Assembly (NCBI RefSeq): GCF_041737375.1
Contig: NZ_JBGSRV010000011.1
Location: forward strand, 26,645 to 90,644
Direction of reading: 5' to 3'
Origin: Vampirovibrio sp041737375
Lineage (GTDB): Bacteria; Cyanobacteriota; Vampirovibrionia; Vampirovibrionales; Vampirovibrionaceae
DNA: 64,000 bases
Position numbers and translations under genes: made by a program. Below, piece by piece: positions 26,377-34,678 of this stretch (the first letter of the stretch is position 1; the number at the start of each line of letters is the position of its first letter). The notes under the pieces were generated by a model, which saw nothing but the letters and a program-made list of their open reading frames with translations, ran no database searches and had not been told where the DNA came from.

Positions 26377-27147
26377 TTAGCTCATTTTTGTATCTAGCTT
26401 GGGATCGTAGATGATGAAAGTATTCCGCTTTTCTTTGGCTCGATATAAGGCGGTATCGGCGTGGCGAATTAACACTTCCTCATCCAGTCCGTGTTCTGGA
26501 AAAACGGCAATGCCCATGCTGATTCCAATGTAGTATTCTTTGCCCTGTAAGGTAAAGGGTTCCTGAATGGCCGTTAAAATTCGCATACACAGGGTGGCAA
26601 TGGCTCCCCGATCCTGAAGGCTGGGACAAACGAAGGCGAATTCATCGCCCCCATACCGGGCAATGGTATCGGACTCCCGCATAATATTTTGTAATCGAAT
26701 CACCACTTGTTTTAGCAGCATATCACCTGCGTCATGGCCCAGGGTATCGTTGATGGGCTTGAATTTATCCAAATCCGCCATCACCACGCAAAAACGAGTT
26801 TTATGGCGGGTGGCCAGCTTCATGGTTTGTAGCAATCTATCTCTAAATAAACGGCGATTGGGCAACTGGGTGAGCGGATCGTAAAACGCCTGATTTTCAA
26901 ACTGGGACATGGTATTTTGTGTTTTTCTGCTGGTGTTTTCGAATTCCTGTTTTAACTGTTTGTAGCGTTGCAGCAGTATTAATAGCGCCCCGAATTCCAG
27001 TGCCGCAATGATGAGGGCTGCCCATAGATAGAGGGTTTCAGGGCTTTGTGCCACTACCGCTTCCGCTGCGTTGGCGGTGCCTCCACTCAGGCCCGTTGCC
27101 GATAACCCCAGCACGCTGAGGGCCAGTTTTCTGGTTAGAGAGTCCAT
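26377..27147 (-). CDS. Membrane-anchored diguanylate cyclase
   Basis: 256 residues, start set at the ATG at 27147 behind AAAGG; a GTG 14 codons upstream is possible. A signal-like leader (1-28, ending ANAAEA) and one membrane helix (about 40-60) precede a GGDEF domain with the intact active motif GGDEF (166-170) and, five residues before it, RESD (157-160), which fits the inhibitory c-di-GMP I-site. NDTLGHDAGD is also complete. It should make c-di-GMP with product feedback and might control the adjacent polysaccharide genes. Confidence 0.93.
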   Translation of the reverse strand: MDSLTRKLALSVLGLSATGLSGGTANAAEAVVAQSPETLYLWAALIIAALEFGALLILLQRYKQLKQEFENTSRKTQNTMSQFENQAFYDPLTQLPNRRLFRDRLLQTMKLATRHKTRFCVVMADLDKFKPINDTLGHDAGDMLLKQVVIRLQNIMRESDTIARYGGDEFAFVCPSLQDRGAIATLCMRILTAIQEPFTLQGKEYYIGISMGIAVFPEHGLDEEVLIRHADTALYRAKEKRNTFIIYDPKLDTKMS

Positions 27148-27240
27148 CAAAATGCCTTTAGATAGGATGATAGGGTCAATGGTCAACACTGTGTCACTGC
27201 CTTACCGCCAAGCTGTATCCAAAACAGGCTGGAGGTCGTC

Positions 27241-27426
27241 TCATTGCCAGTGGCCCTTGGGAATATCCCACAATGAGTAGTCTGGACAAGGCTGACTGGT
27301 ATCAGTATAACATTTTTTAAGCATAGTTCCTTTTGGGCTTTTGAACGTAACGCCAAGGGCAGAGGGCATTTTTTTAATCAGGTTGGTTAATTTGAGTTGG
27401 CTTTGTTTAGACGTTCGTTTGATCAA
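27241..27426 (-). CDS. Doubtful 61-residue ORF after wecE
   Basis: Begins with TTG six bases after the wecE stop on the same strand, without a ribosome site. Basic N-terminal half, then CYTDTSQPCPDYSLWDIPKGHW with two cysteines. No family recognised. It could be a coupled small gene or chance; the aromatic-rich tail looks protein-like. Confidence 0.25.
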   Translation of the reverse strand: MIKRTSKQSQLKLTNLIKKMPSALGVTFKSPKGTMLKKCYTDTSQPCPDYSLWDIPKGHWQ

Positions 27427-27432
27427 AATGCT

Positions 27433-28593
27433 TTAAGGTGAGTCAGAAAAATAACGTCCAACTTGATGAACCACCTGGTGAATGACATCAGCGGGCATTC
27501 CTGTCCAAAAGGGCAGACGAATCAGTTGCTCGCTCAGGGCTTCTGTATAAGGCAGTGGCACTGGGGCCTTGCAATATTTTTTACCCGCTGCGGAAAGGTG
27601 CAGCGGCGCATAGTGAAACAGGGCGTGAATATGATGGGCCTTTAAAAAGGCGATGAGCCCTTTTTGCACCGCTGGGCTATGGGTGAGTATGTAGTATAAA
27701 TGGCCGTTATGCTCGCATTGATCGGGAATGGTGGGGCGTGTAATAAGCCCTTGTTGTTCCAGTGGCTCAAATGCCCGGTGGTATTCGTTCCATACCTGCA
27801 AGCGGCTTTGTAAAATCAGGTCGCTTTTTTGAAGCTGGGCAAACAGCACTGCCGCGGTTAGCTCACTGGGCAAGTAAGACGAACCGGGCCTGACCCAGGT
27901 GTATTTATCCACTTCGCCCCTGAAAAACTGAGCCCGGTTGGTGCCTTTTTCCCAAATGATTTCAGCCGATTGCAGCCAGTGGGGGTGGTTAATAATCAGC
28001 GCCCCGCCTTCGCCCGCAATGATATTTTTGGTTTCATGAAAACTGTAAATCCCCAAGTCTCCCCAGGTACCCAGGGCGCGACCCTGATACCGGGAGCCAA
28101 AGCTATGGGCGGCATCTTCAATAATACGAAGGCCATGCTGGTTGGCCAGTTCCTGAATGCGTTTCATCTCGCAGGAAACACCAGCGTAATGAACCACCAC
28201 AATGGCTCGGGTCCTCTCGGTGATGGCGGCTTCTATTTTGGTTTCATCCAGATTGAGCGTATCGGGCCGGATATCCACAAACACCGGAACCGCTCCCGAC
28301 ATTAAAAAAGCGCTGGCGGTAGACACAAAGGTGAAAGATGGCATGATCACTTCATCACCCGGTTTTAACCCCATCACCAGCCCGCTCATTTCAAGCGCCG
28401 CAGTTGCGGAGTGGGTTAACAGCACCTTGTGAGCGCTGATCATGGTTTCCATCAGCCGTTGACACTGTTTGGTCAAAGGTCCATTGCCCGAAAGATGATT
28501 TTGAGACAGCGCCTGCTGCAGGTAAATCAACTCATCTCCGGTTAAAAACGGTTTGTTAAATGGAATGGTATCAACCATAACGTCCAATGGCAC
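27433..28593 (-). CDS. wecE: dTDP-4-amino-4,6-dideoxygalactose transaminase (RffA/WecE)
   Basis: 386 residues, DegT/DnrJ/EryC1 aminotransferase. It follows E. coli RffA closely: IPFNKPFLTGDEL, GDEVIMPSFTFVSTA, FVDIRPDTLNLDE, VHYAGVSCEM, IEDAAH, SFHETKN with the PLP lysine Lys189, EKGTNRAQFFRG and VDKYTWVRPGSSYLPS. It converts dTDP-4-keto-6-deoxyglucose to the 4-amino sugar using glutamate. GTG at 28593 has GAGGG four bases before it; an ATG at 28578 is the alternative. It provides the amino sugar that the opposite-strand operon may decorate. Confidence 0.92.
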   Translation of the reverse strand: MPLDVMVDTIPFNKPFLTGDELIYLQQALSQNHLSGNGPLTKQCQRLMETMISAHKVLLTHSATAALEMSGLVMGLKPGDEVIMPSFTFVSTASAFLMSGAVPVFVDIRPDTLNLDETKIEAAITERTRAIVVVHYAGVSCEMKRIQELANQHGLRIIEDAAHSFGSRYQGRALGTWGDLGIYSFHETKNIIAGEGGALIINHPHWLQSAEIIWEKGTNRAQFFRGEVDKYTWVRPGSSYLPSELTAAVLFAQLQKSDLILQSRLQVWNEYHRAFEPLEQQGLITRPTIPDQCEHNGHLYYILTHSPAVQKGLIAFLKAHHIHALFHYAPLHLSAAGKKYCKAPVPLPYTEALSEQLIRLPFWTGMPADVIHQVVHQVGRYFSDSP

Positions 28594-28993
28594 AGTACCC
28601 TCAAAAAATCATGAATGGCTGAAGTCTGAAATCCCGGATCACGCAACTGCGCTTTGGATTGGGTCGGCATTTGCTCAGGCATGATGAGCGCTCAATTCAA
28701 CCCGGCATCACTCTCATCCCTCTGTCAAATTATAGCACCCGATTGCTGAATGATAGGAGACAGGAGGAGGCGCATGGACTGGAGGCAATAGGGCTAACTT
28801 AGGGCGGAAAGTTGTGTAGGGAGTGCTTGTGTATGGGCATCAGCAACGTGCGTTCTATAGTATAATAATGATGGTTGGGTGGCCGTGTGGCCTGTTATTT
28901 AGAATCGATAAGGATAAGGTTGCCTTGTTGTGATGGGCCTGTGTAACGTTGTTTTTTCAGATGGTTTTTGCTTGTGGGTGATTCGTTTTTGAG
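28594..28993. promoter_or_regulatory. Divergent promoter region between wecE and the PhyH operon
   Basis: About 400 bases without an ORF. A TATAAT at 28861-28866 on the + strand lies 128 bases before the PhyH start and is a candidate -10 box, though no good -35 is found 16-18 bases upstream. The wecE promoter must lie in the left half. Confidence 0.4.
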
Positions 28994-29782
28994 ATGACTG
29001 ATTTTGATAAGGCTCATTTTTTATCTGAAATTAACCTGAACGGCTTTTGTGTGCGAGAGCGTGTGATTCCAGCGCCTTTGCTGCTGCGGTTGAAGCGGGA
29101 CTTGGAAGCGGCCATTGAGAAAGAGGCCGCCTATCATGCTGGCACCGATTATCAGGACTACGGCATGGTTTTGCTTTGTCCCCTTTACGGAGATTCTTTT
29201 TTAGAGTTATTGGCTCTGGATGCTTTTATTAAACCCGTGGAAGCGGTGATGGGAGAGCATTGCATTGTTTATTCCTATACTTCTTCTTCCATGCCGCCTG
29301 AAGGCAGTAATTATTCGGCTCGCATTCACAATGATTGCGCCATTCATATGCCCTCCGATTATTTAACCCGCTTTGGGGCGCTGATTACCCTGGATGATTT
29401 TACCGAGCAAAATGGCGCTACCTGGGTGTTGCCGGGTTCACATCATCTCGAGGAAGCACCGTCAGAGCAGGCGTTTTACGAGCAGGCTGTTCGGCTCAAG
29501 GTGCCTGCCGGTAGCGTTTGGTACGCCCATCCCAAAGTGTGGCATTCTGGCAGTTTAAATCGCACTCAGTTGTGGCGACATGCGGTTACCATAGGCTTTT
29601 GCAGGGCTTACATGAAGCAGCGTCTGGATATTCCACGGGTTTTGCAAGCTCAGCCGGTAGAGTTAACCCATTGCCAGCCCCGTGTTCTCCAGAAGCTGGG
29701 TTTTCATGCTCAGGTTCCGGCTTCTTATAATGAGTACTACGCCCCGCCGGAACATCGTTCCTTCAGGCAGCTTGCCGACTAG
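28994..29782 (+). CDS. Phytanoyl-CoA dioxygenase (PhyH) family oxygenase
   Basis: 262 residues. The Fe(II) triad is His112 and Asp114 (RIHNDC) with distal His184 (KVWHSG); Arg195 is placed to bind 2-oxoglutarate. WVLPGSHH (144-151) is the usual PhyH segment. An iron/2-oxoglutarate hydroxylase is expected. In sugar loci such enzymes oxidise sugar or acyl groups; the substrate here is unknown. First gene of a rightward run reaching 34676. The ribosome site is weak. Confidence 0.9.
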   Translation: MTDFDKAHFLSEINLNGFCVRERVIPAPLLLRLKRDLEAAIEKEAAYHAGTDYQDYGMVLLCPLYGDSFLELLALDAFIKPVEAVMGEHCIVYSYTSSSMPPEGSNYSARIHNDCAIHMPSDYLTRFGALITLDDFTEQNGATWVLPGSHHLEEAPSEQAFYEQAVRLKVPAGSVWYAHPKVWHSGSLNRTQLWRHAVTIGFCRAYMKQRLDIPRVLQAQPVELTHCQPRVLQKLGFHAQVPASYNEYYAPPEHRSFRQLAD

Positions 29783-29822
29783 TTTACGCACTCCCCTTTC
29801 ATCGTATAAAAGGACTTGAATT

Positions 29823-30683
29823 ATGACCTCTTTAAAAACAGATCATCACTATCAGGAAGTGATCAACGCCAACATTGAAGTGCATTCCCGCACAGCGGAT
29901 GAGTATCATACTGAACCCCATTTTCGCCCGGAAAACATTGCCAAAGTAAATGAAAAACTGGGCAATCTGGCTCGCCAGACTCAAGCCCAAAAAATGCTGG
30001 ATTTGGGGTGCGGTACGGGTTTCATGATCAATATCGCCAAGCAGTATGTGCCTCATATTGATGGGGTTGATGTGACTCAAGCCATGCTGGATCGGGTGGA
30101 TACTAGCGGTGAGGCCAACATTCGTTTGTTTAACCACGATACGGGTTCGTTTACGGTGGAAAAAAACGCTTACGATCTGGTGACTGCATACTCTTTCTTG
30201 CACCATTTGTATGACATTGTGCCTACCCTGAAAACCGCTTATGACGCGCTAAAGCCGGGCGGTAAATTTTATGTGGATCTGGACCCTAATTACTATTTTT
30301 GGGCCGGTATCGATCAGCTGGATCGGGATGGCGCATATGATGCCATTGTGAAGCGTGAAATTGAAATGGTGAGCCATATTGATGAGCAGGTGGGGAAGCG
30401 TTTTAACATTGATTTTGAGCTGATTAATCTGGCTGAGTATGGCAAAAATGTGAAAGGCGGCTTTAAGGCCGAAGAGTTAGATCCCCTATTGCGGAGTGTG
30501 GGCTTTCAGTCGGTGGAGCTCCAGTATTACTGGTATATCGGGCAGGGTTATCTCATTAACCATGAACAGTATTCCCCCGATAAAAGACAGGAGTATGCGG
30601 AAGTGACAGAAGACGTTCTGCAAAAACTGCTGCCCCTTTCCAAAGGGTTGTACAAGTATTTGGGCTTTGTGGCCACCAAATAA
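29823..30683 (+). CDS. Class I SAM-dependent methyltransferase
   Basis: 286 residues. LDLGCGTGFM (about 60-69) is motif I, VDVT motif II, and YDLVTAYSFLHHLYD motif IV; ALKPGGKFYVDLDPNYYFW is the post-motif segment. N-terminal part carries YHTEPHFRPENIAKV, seen in methyltransferases of sugar and lipid pathways. Start at the ATG with AAAGGA ten bases upstream. The acceptor is unknown. 40 bases after the PhyH gene. Confidence 0.87.
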   Translation: MTSLKTDHHYQEVINANIEVHSRTADEYHTEPHFRPENIAKVNEKLGNLARQTQAQKMLDLGCGTGFMINIAKQYVPHIDGVDVTQAMLDRVDTSGEANIRLFNHDTGSFTVEKNAYDLVTAYSFLHHLYDIVPTLKTAYDALKPGGKFYVDLDPNYYFWAGIDQLDRDGAYDAIVKREIEMVSHIDEQVGKRFNIDFELINLAEYGKNVKGGFKAEELDPLLRSVGFQSVELQYYWYIGQGYLINHEQYSPDKRQEYAEVTEDVLQKLLPLSKGLYKYLGFVATK

Positions 30684-30704
30684 ACCGCCGTGAAGGAGTC
30701 AACC

Positions 30705-31436
30705 ATGCCAGAGCCATTAAATGCCTATTTGCCCGCCTATCAGGATGAATTTTTATACGCGCTGGACAATCGTCTGATTCTGAACTGGTACCCCCAGCGC
30801 ATTATGTCTATGGCTCAAGGGGATTCTCTGCTTGAGCTGGGGGTGGGACACGGGTTTTCCACGCATTTGTTTGCCCAGCATTTTAAGCGGCATGTGGTAC
30901 TAGAGGGTTCTTCGGCGGTGATTCAGCAGTTTCAGCAAAATTTCCCCGATTGCGGCGCTGAAATTGTGGCCGGTTATTTTGAAACCTTTGAAACCACAGA
31001 GCGCTTTGATGTGATTGTGATGGGCTTTGTGCTGGAGCATGTGGATGCGCCTGAGGTCATCTTGTCTCGCTTTAAGTCGTTTTTGAAGCCGGGTGGCTCC
31101 ATTTATCTAACCGTGCCTAACGCCGAGGCGTTGAATAAGCGGCTGGGGTATGAGGCCGGTTTGCTGCCCTCTTTGTTTCAGCTGGGGGCTGGCGATCTGG
31201 CCCTGGGGCATCAGCGGCTTTTTTCTGTGGAAACCTTGAAAACGCTGGTTCAACAATGCGGTTATCGCTGTGAAACATTGGAGGGCATTTTTTTAAAGCC
31301 CATTACCACACAGCAAATTCAAACCTTGGCGCTTTCGGAAGCCATTTTACAGGGCATGTTAAAAGTGGGCATCCATTATCCTGAATTATGCGTGGCCCTC
31401 TTTATGGAGATTAAAGAGGCCGAAACGATTGCCTAG
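30705..31436 (+). CDS. Class I SAM-dependent methyltransferase
   Basis: 243 residues. The ATG at 30705 has AAGGAG seven bases upstream and is preferred to the GTG at 30690, which lies before that site. LLELGVGHGFST is motif I, LEGSSAVIQQF motif II, and FDVIVMGFVLEHVDAPE motif IV, followed by KPGGSIYLTVPNAEALNKR. The last part resembles sugar methyltransferases with a C-terminal helical lid. Overlaps the epimerase gene by 8 bases. Confidence 0.87.
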   Translation: MPEPLNAYLPAYQDEFLYALDNRLILNWYPQRIMSMAQGDSLLELGVGHGFSTHLFAQHFKRHVVLEGSSAVIQQFQQNFPDCGAEIVAGYFETFETTERFDVIVMGFVLEHVDAPEVILSRFKSFLKPGGSIYLTVPNAEALNKRLGYEAGLLPSLFQLGAGDLALGHQRLFSVETLKTLVQQCGYRCETLEGIFLKPITTQQIQTLALSEAILQGMLKVGIHYPELCVALFMEIKEAETIA

Positions 31437-32304
31437 CCCCTTGAAAATCCTGATTATTGGCGGTCATTCCATGGTGGGAAAGCGCCTTTTGGATCGGCTG
31501 GGGCCAAATTTTGAGGTGCGAACCGCAGGCCGTCATCCTGAGGATGATGTCTGGTTTGATTTATTAGAAGAGGGCCTTGCGCCTGAGCTTTCGCAGGCGG
31601 CGTTTGATGTGGTGATTCACTGTGCCGCCAGCTTTGCTGATAATTCACCGGAGGGCTTTCTGCTGAATCAAAAAACCAATGCAGGTGGGGCTTTACAAGT
31701 AACGCGGCTGTTGCAGGCGGTGGGTTGCAATCGATTGATTTATGTATCGAGCATTTCTATTTTTGATCATCCTGAAAATCAATATTACGGCTCTTATGGC
31801 CTCTCCAAGCGCCATGCTCAGGAAATGCTGGAACTGTACGCTCGATTTCACCACATCCGTTTTACGGCTTTGATGTTGTCGCAAATTTATGACGATCGAG
31901 GCGAGGCCAAAAAGCATCAGGCTTTTATTTATCACTTGCTGGAAATGGCTCGAACCAATCAGGAATGTGTGTTGTGGGGCCATCAATCTCCCCTGAGAAA
32001 TTTATTGTTTATTGAGGATGTCACCACCCTCATTGAAAAGGTGATTGAACAAGATTTGGTGGGTAGTTACGTTTGCGCTCACCCCCAAAGCCCAAGCATT
32101 TTAGAGATTGCGAAAACAGCTTACGAGGTGTTTGATCATCCGCCCCAAATCCGCATCGATCCCACTCAGCCTAATCCACCTTCTATTTTTGTACCCATCG
32201 ATTTTTCCATTTATGAGCGACTGAATTATTTCCCACAAACCGATTTGAAAACCGGGTTTTTAAAGTACCGACAGTACGTGGAGGGCCTCAAGTCATGCCC
32301 ATGA
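31429..32304 (+). CDS. NAD-dependent epimerase/dehydratase (NDP-sugar SDR)
   Basis: 291 residues from a TTG start that overlaps the previous gene by eight bases. The nucleotide-binding loop IGGHSMVGKRL is a modified G-x-x-G-x-x-G; IHCAAS, YVSSIS (Ser) and YGSYGLSKRHA (Tyr and Lys of Y-x-x-x-K) complete an extended-SDR active site. Similar to dTDP-4-dehydrorhamnose reductase-like and GalE-like enzymes; the exact reaction (reduction, epimerisation or dehydration) cannot be read. Probably acts on an NDP-sugar in this glycan pathway. Confidence 0.87.
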   Translation: MPSPLKILIIGGHSMVGKRLLDRLGPNFEVRTAGRHPEDDVWFDLLEEGLAPELSQAAFDVVIHCAASFADNSPEGFLLNQKTNAGGALQVTRLLQAVGCNRLIYVSSISIFDHPENQYYGSYGLSKRHAQEMLELYARFHHIRFTALMLSQIYDDRGEAKKHQAFIYHLLEMARTNQECVLWGHQSPLRNLLFIEDVTTLIEKVIEQDLVGSYVCAHPQSPSILEIAKTAYEVFDHPPQIRIDPTQPNPPSIFVPIDFSIYERLNYFPQTDLKTGFLKYRQYVEGLKSCP

Positions 32305-33269
32305 CAAGAACGCCTAAAACGGTTATGGTGACTGGGGTGGGAGCCATTATTGGGTATGGGGTTATTCGGGCTTTGCGCCAATGTGGTACTCCGGTTCGCA
32401 TTATTGGGCTGGATATTTTTTCGGATGCAGTGGGCCAGCACTGGTGCGATGCTTTTCGGCAGGCTCCCCTGACCAGCCATCCCGAGTATTTACCGTTTAT
32501 TCACGACATGGTGCGGGCCTTTCAAGTGGATTTGATCATTCCGGGCATTGAGCAGGACGTTTCCTTTTGGGCGAATCATGTTTCTGAAATGGCGGACATG
32601 AACGCTCAGGTGGTGTTGAACCCCCCGGAACTGATTACTTTGGCCGATGACAAATGGATCACCCATCAGGCGTTGGTTCAAAAGCAGTTTGCCACCATTC
32701 CCACGGTGATTGAAGGCACCTTTGAATCACTCAGTCAGCAATGGGGGGTGCCTTTTTTGATCAAGCCACGGCGTTCTTATGCCAGTAAAGGCATTGAGCG
32801 GGTTTTCAGTGAAGCTGATTTCAACTATTGGCATCAGCGCCTGGGCGATAATTTTATGGCCCAGCAAAGGGTGGGCAGTGATGAGGATGAGTACACTTGT
32901 GCTGTGTTTGGCGATGGCCAAGGGCGCATGCTGGCGCACATCTGCTTTCGGCGAACGCTCAGTGGAGAAGGATCTACGGCCAAGGCAGAAGTGGTTTTTA
33001 ACACGGATTTAACCGAACGTTTGATTCAGCTGACTCAGGCATTTCAACCCCAAGGCCCTTGCAATTTTCAGTTTAGAAAACATCAGGGTGAGTTTTTGCT
33101 GCTGGAAATCAATCCCCGCATTTCCTCCTCAACATCCCTGCGAACTTTGTTTGGATATAATGAAGCGCAATTGTGTCTGGATTTTTATTTGCATCAACGA
33201 GAGATTTTCCAGCCCGCCGTTCAGGCTGGAAAAGCGGTGCGTTATATTGAAGATGTGTTGCTCGCATGA
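32295..33269 (+). CDS. ATP-grasp ligase (CarB-like)
   Basis: 324 residues. The N-terminal VMVTGVGAIIGYGVIRALR resembles the nucleotide-like pre-ATP-grasp domain of polysaccharide-locus ATP-grasp enzymes. PFLIKPRRSYASKGIERV is the ATP-binding glycine/lysine strand, and FLLLEINPRISSSTSL holds the magnesium ligands (E-x-N). It would activate a carboxylate as acyl-phosphate and couple it to an amine. Located two genes after a methyltransferase pair and opposite wecE, so an amino sugar is an obvious candidate acceptor; this is inference. Overlaps both neighbours (10 and 4 bases). Confidence 0.85.
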   Translation: MPMTRTPKTVMVTGVGAIIGYGVIRALRQCGTPVRIIGLDIFSDAVGQHWCDAFRQAPLTSHPEYLPFIHDMVRAFQVDLIIPGIEQDVSFWANHVSEMADMNAQVVLNPPELITLADDKWITHQALVQKQFATIPTVIEGTFESLSQQWGVPFLIKPRRSYASKGIERVFSEADFNYWHQRLGDNFMAQQRVGSDEDEYTCAVFGDGQGRMLAHICFRRTLSGEGSTAKAEVVFNTDLTERLIQLTQAFQPQGPCNFQFRKHQGEFLLLEINPRISSSTSLRTLFGYNEAQLCLDFYLHQREIFQPAVQAGKAVRYIEDVLLA

Positions 33270-33961
33270 AGCTTGGAATTATCGCTGATATTCATGGCAA
33301 TTACCCGGCGCTTAAGGCGGTGTTGGCCGAGCTGGATGGCCTGGGAGTGCAGGATATTATTTCATTGGGCGATGTGGCTGGGTATTACTCGATGATCAAC
33401 GAGTGTATTCAAGCGCTTCGAGAACGATCGATTGTGAATATTATGGGAAATCATGATCATTATCTGGCTTTTAATGCCGGTTGCCCCCGTTCAAATGCCG
33501 CCAATCAGTGTTTGAATTATCAAAGGCAAGTTATTACCGAGGATCATAAAGCCTGGTTGTCTCGCTCACCGGCTTCTCTCTCTCGGGGAGCGTTGCGTAT
33601 GGTGCATGGGGGATGGCACGATGTACGGGAAGAGTATCTGGTGCAGCCTTCTGCGTCATACTTTGAAAAGCTGGAAGGCCGGTTTTTCTTTTCCGGGCAT
33701 GTGCATGTGCAAATTTTGGTGCCACTGGGCGCAAAAACTTACTGTAATCCGGGTTCAGTGGGGCAGCCTCGGGATGGTAAGCCTGAAGCGGGTTTTGCTG
33801 TGTTTGAGGACGATGTGATTACCTTGCATCGGGTGGCTTATGATGTGGACGCAACCGCACAGGCCATGAAAAACGCGGGGTTTGCCCCTTACTTTTATGA
33901 GAATCTGTATCAAGGTACTCGCATTGGTGGAAACATTTCTACCATTAGGCCCACTGCTTAA
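33266..33961 (+). CDS. Metallophosphoesterase, YfcE/MJ0936-like
   Basis: 231 residues, ATGA overlap with the ATP-grasp stop. All metal motifs are visible: ADIHGN (7-12), GDVAGY (about 35-40), GNHDH, VHGG and GHVHV. Small calcineurin-like phosphodiesterase. It could hydrolyse a nucleotide or sugar phosphate intermediate. It is cytoplasmic, with no signal peptide. The NPGSVGQPRDG segment is common to the family. Confidence 0.92.
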   Translation: MKLGIIADIHGNYPALKAVLAELDGLGVQDIISLGDVAGYYSMINECIQALRERSIVNIMGNHDHYLAFNAGCPRSNAANQCLNYQRQVITEDHKAWLSRSPASLSRGALRMVHGGWHDVREEYLVQPSASYFEKLEGRFFFSGHVHVQILVPLGAKTYCNPGSVGQPRDGKPEAGFAVFEDDVITLHRVAYDVDATAQAMKNAGFAPYFYENLYQGTRIGGNISTIRPTA

Positions 33962-33977
33962 TCAGAGCTTGTTGTTG

Positions 33978-34676
33978 ATGACCCGAAAAATTGCCATTTT
34001 GCAATCCAACTATATTCCCTGGAAGGGGTACTTTGATTTAATGGCTTCGGTCGATGAATTTATCATTTATGATGAGGTGCAATTTACCCGTCAGGATTGG
34101 CGAAATCGCAATCGTATCAAAACGGCGGATGGGCCGAAGTGGTTGACGATTCCGGTGGCCCAAAAAGGCCGCATGGAGAAAAATATTTCTGAAATAGAGG
34201 TGCTGTACGATTCCAGATGGGCGCATAAGCATTGGGCCACTATCTGCCAGAATTATCTGAAAGCGCCGTTTTTTAAAGCTTTTCAAGCGCCGTTTCAAGC
34301 TTTTTATGAGGCATTACCTGAGCGGAAATTATCGTTGTCTGCCATTAATTATGAACTGATCCAAATCATTAACCAGATACTGGGTATTCACACACCTATT
34401 TTAAATTCCGCTGATTTTGAGATGCAGGGCGATCGGTGTCAACGCTTGATTCATTTATGCCAGCAACGGTCGGCTTCTCATTACTTATCGGGGCCTGCGG
34501 CTCAAAGTTATCTGGATGAATCACTGTTTCAAAAAGCGGGCATTGAGGTTCAGTGGATGGATTATTCTCGATACCCGGAGTACCCTCAACTGTACCCCCC
34601 CTTTGATCATGCGGTTAGCGTTGTGGATTTGATTTTTAATGTGGGTCCCGATGCTTTATCCTATTTAAGCGCCTGA
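33978..34676 (+). CDS. WbqC family protein
   Basis: 232 residues. Start at the ATG at 33978; the frame upstream is open but runs into the phosphoesterase gene. ILQSNYIPWKGYFDLM, FIIYDEVQFTRQDWRNRNRIK, WLTIPV and the later HYLSGPAAQSYLD and YPEYPQL are the classic WbqC features. WbqC proteins occur in O-antigen and aminosugar clusters and are thought to be acyl- or aminoacyltransferases of the amino sugar, which would complement the ATP-grasp ligase and WecE. Last gene of the rightward run; it almost touches the convergent glycosyltransferase gene. Confidence 0.9.
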   Translation: MTRKIAILQSNYIPWKGYFDLMASVDEFIIYDEVQFTRQDWRNRNRIKTADGPKWLTIPVAQKGRMEKNISEIEVLYDSRWAHKHWATICQNYLKAPFFKAFQAPFQAFYEALPERKLSLSAINYELIQIINQILGIHTPILNSADFEMQGDRCQRLIHLCQQRSASHYLSGPAAQSYLDESLFQKAGIEVQWMDYSRYPEYPQLYPPFDHAVSVVDLIFNVGPDALSYLSA

Positions 34677-34678
34677 TT

